Shown piece after piece: positions 55,311 to 64,000 of a DNA stretch of 64,000 nucleotides. The position numbers were made by a program, and so were the translations under genes. Source of the DNA: Lichenostomus cassidix. Taxonomy: Eukaryota > Chordata > Aves > Passeriformes > Meliphagidae. The notes under the pieces are model-generated. The model saw only the letters and a program-made list of their open reading frames with translations, did not search any database and was not told the origin of the DNA. The number at the start of each line of letters is the position of its first letter. The first letter of the stretch is position 1. The DNA lies in assembly GCA_008360975.2 (NCBI GenBank), contig CM039210.1:14696293-14760292 (forward strand), given 5' to 3'.

Positions 55311-56198
55311 CAACAGAGAAACCTAAGAGTTGTAAATAATGAAGAAATAAAACCAAGCCTGTATCAGTGGTTCCAAATACCATCAGGACAAATCCTAAAA
55401 CCCCTTCGTCACCCCCCTTGGAGAGGGACAGTTCCACCCCAAACCGGGGGATCAAGACTGTATCAAACAGAAGGTCCTAATGTGTATGCATTAGCTTGTG
55501 ACTTGTATAAAGAAAAAATCACACTGCATCCTGACCTCAAAGTATTATTACAACCCCCACCTGAACCAGCTCACATACCTTGTTTAGTTCATCCAAATAG
55601 GAGACACTGTAGCTGGGTCGAGTATAAGTGTACAAGCTGAGAACAAAATTGGTATTGTATAACCCATAAACGACAACCCTGGTGCCCGCGGTGCCGCCGT
55701 AATTCCAACTACCTGAGTGCATCCCGCAATCGCTGACACCTAACTGAGATTGTAACCCTGATTTGTGGGTGGGAATTAGCAATCTCTGCTGGGTGGGAAA
55801 TAGCTAAAGCAGAGTGGGAAACCACAATATCCTGGGAAAAAAAAAAAAACCGGCCTGACAGCTGGCTAGATACTTGGCACTATTAGCATAAGAATAATGC
55901 AACCTCTCAAGAGGCCGGAGGAGATCATTATCAACCAAAAACCACAACGTATGTGGCTTCCTTGTCTAAAACACCCCCACCTAAATCATCAAGCATGGGT
56001 ATTATGCAAATGTATTGAATGCTTGAATAAATGGTATTGCTCTTCAAGGAGGAGGCATCCCCGCTCTCTGAACTGCCGAAAGCATAAAGAACAAAGAGAC
56101 CAAGAAAATACTGCGGTAGAGCAAATTCTGTGTGGTGGGAGTTACTCGTACCTGAAATTTGGGAAATTCCTGAGGAAAAATAGGAGCAAAAATTATGC
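55311..56198 (+). other. ERV J region between integrase and env
   Basis: Short ORFs only (one of 122 codons from 55272). A 13-A run lies near 55840. Possibly a decayed env leader; no domain recognised. Confidence 0.4.
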
Positions 56199-58234
56199 TT
56201 GTGTGCAGTACAATTTGCATGGAAATGGAGCAAGCAGTGTAAGGAGGGCAAGCCCGGGTTAGCCTCTGCACCTGCCTCAGGTATAGTCTGGCCACGAGCA
56301 GCAACCTCGGGGGACATAAGACGAGGGAGTGTACGCCATACCGGACCTCCAATTACAACTGTGGCGATCATAATTATCGCATGTATCCTCGCATGGGTAA
56401 CCCCAAGCAATGCAAATCCAACAAACCCCTGCACCAAGCGTAACTCCCTTATGCGATGGGGCAGTCGTGCTTCTTATCTAACCTGGCACACAATAATAAA
56501 TAACGTGTGCTATTATGAAGTGTCCCTGGAAACTTGTAATTATGGAAAACACTCACTATGGGTAGCCAAATTAAAATCCTCAGGGGGACATCAGCTTGGG
56601 CTACCTTGTCTGAAAGGACAGTATGTTTGTTTTGCCAAAGCAGGAATGTGGGGCATTTCAGATAGTGGGGGTGTACAAGACAGAACTAAAAAAGAACTAA
56701 TAGAATAGTGAATACAGCCTCTCGAAAGCATCCCGAAACAGACCCAGACACCCTTAACTTCCTCAGACTCCCTCTATAAAAAAGTTAAAGAGCAGCTACA
56801 AGAAACACTTCCTATTCCACCTCAGGGCGAAAATCTATTTATAGATTTAATGGAACAAATAGCACAAGCTCTAAATATCAGCGACTGCTGGATATTCGGA
56901 GGTGCATTGAAAACTGAGCTGTGGCCCTGGAGGGGAATTAGCCTAAGTGTTCCCGAAATTTTGTTGTGGAATAAAACCAGAATATCCAGAGAACACCGCC
57001 CTGAAGGGTGGATGCTAAATTCAGGAGTAATGGGCGAGGAATGCATTGGGAGAGAGAGTCGAGCAAAATATAAAACCTGGGTAGGAATAACCCCGTGTAA
57101 AAAATCCCTATTCACAAATGTGACCCACCATTGGTGGTCACCAGAAACCCCTAAGGGCTATTGGAAACTGAGTAATCAGCAGAGCAAAAATTGTAGCACC
57201 CGAAAAAACACTACCTTATTCTGGTGTAACAGTAGCAATGATGACTTTATCAGTCCTTTTGCAGGCATGACAGAATTACATAATTACTGGAACCATAACC
57301 GTTGTTATTATGCTGTGGGATGCCCCCGATGGACTGTATTGGATTTGCGGAAGAAAAGCTTATACTAGGCTCCCCAAAGATTGGAGAGGAGTCTGTACAA
57401 TTGGAACCATTCAGGCGGGATTTTTTTTTTATTGCCAAAGGCAGTAGGAAAAATCTAGGCGTTCCAGTTTATGAGGACTTCCAAAGACAAAAGCAAAGTT
57501 CAATAGAAAGTACCTGAAAATTGAGTGACAATGTAGGAGGCATTCAAAGGTGGAAAAATGATGAGTGGTCACCTGAAAGAATAATAGAATATTATGGTCC
57601 AGCCACCTAGGCTCAAGATGGATCCTGGGGATACAGAACCCCCATTTATATGCTAAATAGGATAATAAGACTCCAAGTGGTGTTCAAAATTATTAGCAAC
57701 AAAACGGCCTCGGCTTTAGAATTAGTTACTGAGCAGTTATCCCAAACCAGTCCCATGACTTACCAAAAGTGTTTAGCCCTTGACTATCTATTAGCAGAAG
57801 AAGGAGAAGTATGTGAGAAATTTAATTCCTCTAATTGTTGCCTGCAAGTAACTGATAACGGTCAAGCTATACTTGATATTGCCACAGACATACAAAAGAT
57901 TGCTCATGTACCAGTTCAAAAATGGGAAACAATACTAGAAGTTAATTGGTGTGATAAATTCTTAGGAACAACTTGGTGGAAGAAACTAGGTCCTTTCCTT
58001 TTGTATGCAATTGCTGGGTTAGTATTCCTTCCTTGTTTAATTCCCTGTTTTATCCGGCTAATCACAAGTGTCATCCAAGGTATGCAGTTAGTCACCGTGC
58101 CCACAGACCCGAGACAAGCTACTTCTGGACCTGCACAAAGGATAATGATCCTGAAGAAACAAAACAGCATGGGAGACCCTCTTGAAGAAGCCCAGTTAAT
58201 TTGTAAAAAATTCGAGCATAACAACAAAGTTTGA
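56199..58234 (+). pseudogene. env: ERV J env, decayed
   Basis: The surface-subunit part begins with a hydrophobic leader (ITTVAIIIIACILAWV near 56360). A stop follows at 56706. Later NISDCWIFGGAL (near 56880) resembles the CXXC site but the second cysteine is F. A T run near 57421 and further stops precede the transmembrane subunit (57650-58234), which has LALDYLLAEEGEVCEKF, a CX7CC motif (CEKFNSSNCC), an anchor (FLLYAIAGLVFLPCLIPCF) and a 55-residue tail. Subunit types are gamma-like; it cannot encode a whole protein. Confidence 0.8.
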
Positions 58235-58300
58235 ATAAAAATTATGGTTCAAGCCAACAAAAAAAAAAAAGAGGGGGAATGAGTGTATAGTGAATGTTGG

Positions 58301-58383
58301 TGTGTTGGTTTGAAAACAAACCAGTGGAAGATCACAAGTCAAGATTGAAATTAAAAATAAGTGAAATAATACAAGGAAAAGCA
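58301..58383. repeat. B-family LTR, cut by the gap
   Basis: TGTGTTGGTTTGAAAACAAA and the following bases match the start of the ERV B LTRs as they read on the plus strand. The sequence stops at the assembly gap, so solo or proviral status is unknown. Confidence 0.8.
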
Positions 58384-58883
58384 NNNNNNNNNNNNNNNNN
58401 NNNNNNNNNNNNNNNNNNNNNNNNNNNNNNNNNNNNNNNNNNNNNNNNNNNNNNNNNNNNNNNNNNNNNNNNNNNNNNNNNNNNNNNNNNNNNNNNNNNN
58501 NNNNNNNNNNNNNNNNNNNNNNNNNNNNNNNNNNNNNNNNNNNNNNNNNNNNNNNNNNNNNNNNNNNNNNNNNNNNNNNNNNNNNNNNNNNNNNNNNNNN
58601 NNNNNNNNNNNNNNNNNNNNNNNNNNNNNNNNNNNNNNNNNNNNNNNNNNNNNNNNNNNNNNNNNNNNNNNNNNNNNNNNNNNNNNNNNNNNNNNNNNNN
58701 NNNNNNNNNNNNNNNNNNNNNNNNNNNNNNNNNNNNNNNNNNNNNNNNNNNNNNNNNNNNNNNNNNNNNNNNNNNNNNNNNNNNNNNNNNNNNNNNNNNN
58801 NNNNNNNNNNNNNNNNNNNNNNNNNNNNNNNNNNNNNNNNNNNNNNNNNNNNNNNNNNNNNNNNNNNNNNNNNNNNNNNNNNN
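58384..58883. other. Assembly gap, 500 N
   Basis: Exactly 500 unknown bases, a conventional placeholder; the true length may differ, and a whole ERV could be hidden here. Confidence 0.99.
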
Positions 58884-60087
58884 ACACTGATTTATGCTCA
58901 TTATACAAGTGCACATCAGATGGGCCTATTGTTTCAATAGCATATTTGTCATGGTGTACAGCCATAAGTATTTTCACCATAAGAATAATGTGCCTTTTAC
59001 ACTAGGATTTTAGAACTATGCTCTTATGCAAGATCAGCCTACTACAAAACTCCTCCCTACTCAGTAGCTCTGGAGATTAATCTAATGCACACACTCAAAA
59101 TTACTTGCACATAGGGATTTTAATAAACTACTGAATCTATTTAGTTAATTTATTTTTGGAGGAGTAACTATGCATAAATTATGTTCCAAGCTATGTGCAA
59201 TAGATATGTTTAACAGATTTATTCTTGTTTGCAAACACACACAAAGAATTTTCTGTCTTCTATGCAAGCAGAAGTTAAAATGGCGCTTTTGTTACTATGC
59301 ATTTTGGGGTTATATACCATACCAATTCACATGCCTCCTTTAAATCATGAATGCTCTTCAGTGCTGCTGCTGAAAGACCTGCTCCAGACATCATTTCTCA
59401 GTTGCTCTATGAGCTCTGGATTCTGATGCTGTATCTGTTGTGCAAACTGCTGCCCCATGTTAAACTGTTTTAAGTAAAATTAGCAAGGGTGAGGGGGAGG
59501 GAATACCTGATAAGCAGCATTTGTAAGAAAATGGGTGATTTAATATAACTGAAAGCTGCCTTATATGACAGTTAAGACTAAAGATATCTTCATTAAGACT
59601 ATACAGCAAGATAGCTGTAGTATTACCACTTTATCTAGGTAAAGTCTCTCCAAACAAGATTATCATCAGGTCTTCATTTTCATTCTTTAGGACTATTACT
59701 TCTACTTGATAGCATGGGAAAAAAAGTATTATCTTACTTGCTTAAACTAAAATTTAGCAACAAATCTGTTCCAATGCTTTTTTCCCTTCTTTTTGAGGGG
59801 ATCTGTTCTAGCTGTTTAAGATAACTACTCTTATAGTTGAAGTTCTAGTTTTTCCAGAAATGCAGTATGCAGCTGCCAACCTGTACAGCCAACAAGATGT
59901 CATTAGAAGAAAGCAAGCATATAATTACACCTGTATGATTGGAGTAATGACAGATCCATATCCATAACAGTTGCAGCTTGGGAGCGAAATTATTAGGTGG
60001 GATTAATTCCATGTGAAAGGTAAGCATAAGCCTGGTTTACTAGAAAAAAACCAAGTAAGTAAAGCATACTACTTCATGAATAGCCTA
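58884..60087. other. AT-rich DNA without a recognised feature
   Basis: About 1.2 kb with no long ORF, no LTR ends and no similarity to other parts of the window. It is probably single-copy intergenic or intronic host DNA. Confidence 0.5.
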
Positions 60088-60743
60088 TGTTACGGTCCGG
60101 TTATTAAAATTATTAGAAATGCCACTGACCGAATTAAGGTGCAAATGAGACCATACGCCAAAGTAAAAAATATGGATTTTATTTAACAGTAAATGAGAGA
60201 GAGATAGAGAAAAAGGAAGAGAAAAAAAGAAAAGAGGTGGTGAGAAAAGGGTAATCAATAGGTAACTCAAGTTAACTATTGAGAGACAGAATATGTGAAT
60301 TCTAAAACCTAGAAAAACGGGATTCCCTTAATCTTATCAAGATAAGAGGGATAAAAATCTGTTTGAAGCCAAAACAGAAACGGCTGAATCATCTCGTGAA
60401 GGACAACGCATGCTCCAGAGAGAAAGGTGAAAAGTGCATTGTGATGACCGTCATCCTGGAGGGGTCTTTGGGCGTCTCCAAAGACCACTGGGACATACAG
60501 AGCATGCGTAGTGCACATGCTAATGATATTAATGACTTCTGATAAATGATTTGTATAACCACTCCTATTCTGGGAAATGTGATGAATATTCATGAATTTT
60601 ACCTATAACACTGTGTCTTTGGAGGTACCGAGGTGTGTGTCTGGAGGAGTGAATCCCCCCACACCCGGCGCACTGAATAAAGCAAATACCCACTTCTCTG
60701 ATTTTGTCTCTAAAGTGTCTCGGGGCTCGCTTGGGGCAAATCA
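60088..60743 (+). repeat. 5' LTR of ERV L
   Basis: The probable start is TGTTACGGTCC and the end is GGGGCAAATCA. The right part (from about 60450) matches the D-family R-U5 (GTATAACCACTCCTAT, AATAAAGCAAATACC). The left part is unlike D but matches window bases 1-205. Confidence 0.65.
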
Positions 60744-60746
60744 AAT

Positions 60747-60764
60747 TGGAACCCCAAATGGGAC
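60747..60764 (+). other. Primer binding site, tRNA-Arg type (mutated)
   Basis: TGGAACCCCAAATGGGAC differs from the ERV D site at two of 18 bases. Confidence 0.75.
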
Positions 60765-62289
60765 CCTAACTCTGCTCGGCTGCTGGATCCAGGGGTAAGC
60801 AGACCTCCCAGTCGCAACCCTGAATTTTCAGGGGGAGCTCAGCTGTCCTTTGGCTCACGACAGGGGTAGACCAAGGACCATCTGCACCAAATTAAGGTAT
60901 TTGCTATTTTTTTAAAAACAAAAATGCCTGCAGGTCCGGGGTACAAGTCCCCGAGGGTGGGTTGAGACTGGGTCTCCTAAAATTAGTCCTGGGCAAGGGG
61001 TTGGACCCCCAGGGGTTGGACCCCACTGTCAGGAAAGGTACCTTTAAGGGGCTGGACCCCCAGGGGTTGGACCCCACCCTACTGCACCATCGTACTGCTA
61101 TTTTTGTTCTGTCTGTCATTATTTTGTTACTGTGTGAATGTGAATGAATTAGACGTGTCTCCGACATGAGGTGACAATGGAGCTCTATCTGCGGTTCCGT
61201 TATCTGGCAACAGAAACGGCCAGAGAAAAGCAAAGCGACTGGTAAAGAGTGAATGAGTATAAATCATATATAAACCTTTGGTTTGGAGTATCCAGAGGGG
61301 GGCAGATTGTATTATTGGAGGGGAAAGACTTTAGCTATTGAATTGAGAACACCCAGACTCCCAACACCTTTCTAATGTAGCTCCATTTGATTTTCCTTTT
61401 GAAATCTTGTGTTTTGTGTGTGGAAATAGTTGTGAGGCTTGGGCTCTGTGTGCTTGTATTAATTGTGAGAGGAAGTGATATTGTCTATTTGCTCAAGTGC
61501 TTTTGAAATTTTTTTGGAATGTGTGCGTGTACTGTGTGTGCAATTTATTACCTGTGTTAATTTGTATTTTTGCCGGCATGTAAATTCATGCGGGGACGCC
61601 CGCGGGACAAAAGTAACTAGTTGAGTCTAATAGGTATCTCTTTGGGACTCCTGTGTGTGTGTAGCTGCTGGAATATGGTTGTGTAGAACGTTGTAGTAGA
61701 AAGAGTGGGCATCCAGGTAGATAGAGTAAAAGAAAGAAGAAAGAAGAGGGAAGAGAGGAGAAAGAAAAAGGATTGGGATGTTTTTCAGCACCTTCCCCAA
61801 TCTTGCCCTCCAATTTTGCCAGCTGACCCAGGGCTAGCTGCACGACGCCTATATCCTCCGCTTTCGGAGCAGCAGGAGCGAGCGCAGAGGTGCGGGGCTG
61901 GGAGCACAGGCTGGGGGCCTGTGGGGAGGTGTGGAGCTGAGCTGGGGCTGTGGGACAGCTGCAGTCTCAGCACTGGGCAGTCCCTGACCCTGCCACCCCC
62001 CAGAGCAGGGGTGGCAGTGGCCTCACGGCATCCATGAGGCTGCAGGGCACCCCGGTCACCTGTGGTGCTGCTAGCCTTGCCTGCTGGAAATGCTGAAGGG
62101 GGGAGGGCTGCGTTTGGACACCGCAGAAGGAATATCTGGAAAATGCGGATTGTACATGGAAGGATTAGGAAGAGTTTTGTTTGGGTCACCGGAATGATTT
62201 TGTGAGAGAAGGAGCACCCCCAGGCAGTAGTGGGGGTGGGGGCTAGAAGAAGGGCAGAATTAGCTCCTGAATGAACTGGTTGGAAAGAT

Positions 62290-63180
62290 ACAGCAAATGT
62301 ATGTAAGAAAGGATAAGAGAAAGACAAAAGCAAAGATGATGCCAAAGGTATTACAGCCCCGAAAGAATAAACTGCGGGAGCCCCCAGGGCAGAGGAGACA
62401 GGGTTGGCCACCAGGACGTAGCAAAGGCATTCCCTCCACGGCAGGAGAAAGCCGATCAGAGCAGCGGTTGGGAAGGGATTAGTGTGCTATCTGCAGGGCA
62501 GAGAGACACTGAAAGCAGGAATGTCTGTGGAAACAACTAGATCCTCACAAGGAGGAAGTCCAGCGATTCATAGAAATGAATTGTTAAGGATGTCAGGGGC
62601 TCCCATTATATCATGGACACCCCACACAGGAGCCATTGATAACTTTTAAGGTGGGCCTGGATTGAGAGGAGATGTGAAGGCTCTTGATTCACTTTGAATT
62701 TTATCCCTAAGAGAGGAAATTGTCAACAAAATCTTTAATTTTTCAAGGGGTGAGTGGAAAAGATGAAGTGTGCACCTTATTTAGCCACTATTGGTAGATG
62801 TGGGGAATAAGTTTGAAATGCATGAATTTCTGTTTGTCCTTAATTGTAATTGTGATTTACTAGAAAGAGATTTGATGGCTAAAGTCGGAATGCACATTAA
62901 TATTGTAAAGAACTACAAAAGCTAACACTGTGGTATCTTTGTCTGAGAAGTCATGCTGAAATAAACCCAAAAGTGTGGGCAGCCTCAAGGAAAATGGTAT
63001 AATAGATAATGAAAATAAATCAATAGTAATAGTATAATTGGCTATTCTCTATTTAAAGTAACTACCAAAATGTTATTGTGCTTAAAATACAAGTGCATGG
63101 TGAATTCAAAAGTCTTTGGTGTACACAAGGATTTGGAGTTTCATTTTAAAAAACTAAAGTTCCATGTGTAAGAACCCTCA
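62290..63180 (+). pseudogene. ERV L nucleocapsid, protease and RT-start remnants
   Basis: A basic stretch (QRRQGWPPGRSKGIPS near 62400) precedes a CCHC knuckle at 62483-62524 (C-A-I-C, H, C) with a TGA inside it. A protease-like LLVDVGNKFEM near 62785 has DVG where DTG is expected, then DLLERDLMAKVGMHI near 62855. EINPKVWAAS near 62960 resembles the RT start of class I pol. The order supports a gag-pro-pol ghost. Confidence 0.6.
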
Positions 63181-64000
63181 GAAACTTGATTTGTATAAAG
63201 GATATACCAAATTTGGTAATTAACTATTTCAGAGTTAAAGTCTCCTGCCTGGGTTTCTCTGAGTGGTTGGTTTTTTTTATGAACATAGTTTTGCTCAAGT
63301 GCTTCTGAGTTCTTTAGCCTTCAAGCAGCCAGAGAAATTGCCTTAGAGGAGATGCAAATTGACACTGCTGAGGGAAAGTGTGAACAATGTCTTCCCCTCA
63401 AAACCAAGCTCTGTGTGCTTGCAGAGAAGGAAAACAAAACTGTCTGTGTTGCAAATTAAACTAGCTAGCATAAAAAATAAGAATTTCCAATGGGGGTTTA
63501 AGGAGGCAAGAATTCATCCTTCTCCCCACTCTAACGTGTTATCACTGTACAAGTTTGTTTTAATATCATTAACAACTTTGAATGTTCAAGTGTGTCCTCA
63601 TCAGATAAAAAGCTAAGTGTGTCCAGATGTGAGACAAGGAGCCACTCAAGCCACAAAAGCAAAAGAACTGCAGACTTCCCTCATGACTGTGAGATCTACG
63701 GCCAGAGACTCCTCTCTAGTGTGAAACTCCAGACAAAGAAGACACAAAAGAACCATATTGGACAATTGTTGGAATTTAGATTGCAGAACAAAGCTATATG
63801 AATATGTTTCTTAAGCTTAATTCAACTGTGTGAGCTACTCTAAGGTGCCTTTCCCAAGAAGATAACAGAATGTAAGGAGCCAAAAAATGTGAGCATCATA
63901 AAAGAATGTAAAACAAGATAAAACAGTTACCTAGAGAGAACCTTAGCTAATACTTAGAGAGCATGATAAAGAGCCTCAGCCAATTAGCAGAGTAGATTAG

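Larger units (their letters stand above)
55052..58300 (+). mobile_element. ERV J: truncated class I element (integrase end and env)
   Basis: Starts at the ERV I LTR within the integrase C-terminus and runs through a decayed env to a purine tract (AAAAAGAGGGGGAA, ending 58279). TGAGTGTATAG at 58280 may be the first bases of its own 3' LTR, interrupted by a B-family LTR at 58301. Gag and the rest of pol are not in the window. Confidence 0.7.
60088..64000 (+). mobile_element. ERV L: decayed class I element, relative of I and D
   Basis: LTR about 60088-60743, tRNA-Arg-like primer site, leader with hairpin repeats, gag/protease ghost, AT-rich remainder and a pre-env-like leader (63560-63760). It is collinear with ERV I in inverse order. 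The 3' end is beyond the window or not recognisable. Confidence 0.75.

Noticed and set aside
58294..58980. ORFs of about 200 codons across the gap
   Set aside because: Nearly all residues are unknown bases.

Overview
The window looks like avian (probably songbird) nuclear DNA. It holds a piece of one host gene, separase (ESPL1, plus strand, about 0.8-10.1 kb), whose GC-rich introns are full of minisatellites. Almost everything else is endogenous retroviruses (ERVs) stacked inside one another. No bacterial gene, CRISPR array, tRNA or rRNA gene was seen. The species is inferred; the gene and the ERV structures are read from the sequence.

Layout. 0.8-3.4 kb: ESPL1 N-terminal exons, with a solo class II LTR in one intron. 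3.38-9.73 kb: ERV A, a class I (gamma-like) provirus with a tRNA-His primer site, in the next intron. 9.95-10.09 kb: one more ESPL1 exon, followed by duplicated exon ends and minisatellites. 10.87-34.71 kb: ERV F, a decayed ERVL-type element on the minus strand that was entered repeatedly. Two LTRs of one family (G1, G2) lie in it in opposite orientations. G2 is split by ERV C (15.19-31.64 kb, plus strand, class III pol, tRNA-Ser primer site, gamma-type env). ERV C is itself split by two solo LTRs and by ERV B (22.55-28.52 kb, minus strand), a young ERVL-type provirus with open gag and pol.

34.7-58.4 kb is a second pile: a truncated LTR (H'); ERV E (class II, minus strand, env-less, broken), hit by two solo LTRs; ERV I (minus strand, class I), split by its relative ERV D (46.84-54.17 kb, intact 1.1-kb-codon-scale pol, tRNA-Arg primer site); and ERV J (plus strand, decayed env). 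A B-family LTR runs into a 500-base assembly gap. 58.9-60.1 kb has no recognisable gene, and 60.1 kb to the end is ERV L, a relative of I and D.

Target-site duplications (TSDs) seen by eye order the insertions: ESPL1 intron, then F, then G2, then C, then B, which is five levels. Two elements keep an in-frame stop between gag and pol in a context that suggests translational readthrough: UAG in B and F, UGA-CGG in D. ERV C joins a class III pol to a gamma-type env, and its pre-env leader resembles that of the class I elements I and L. All identity counts are by eye; no alignment or database search was run.
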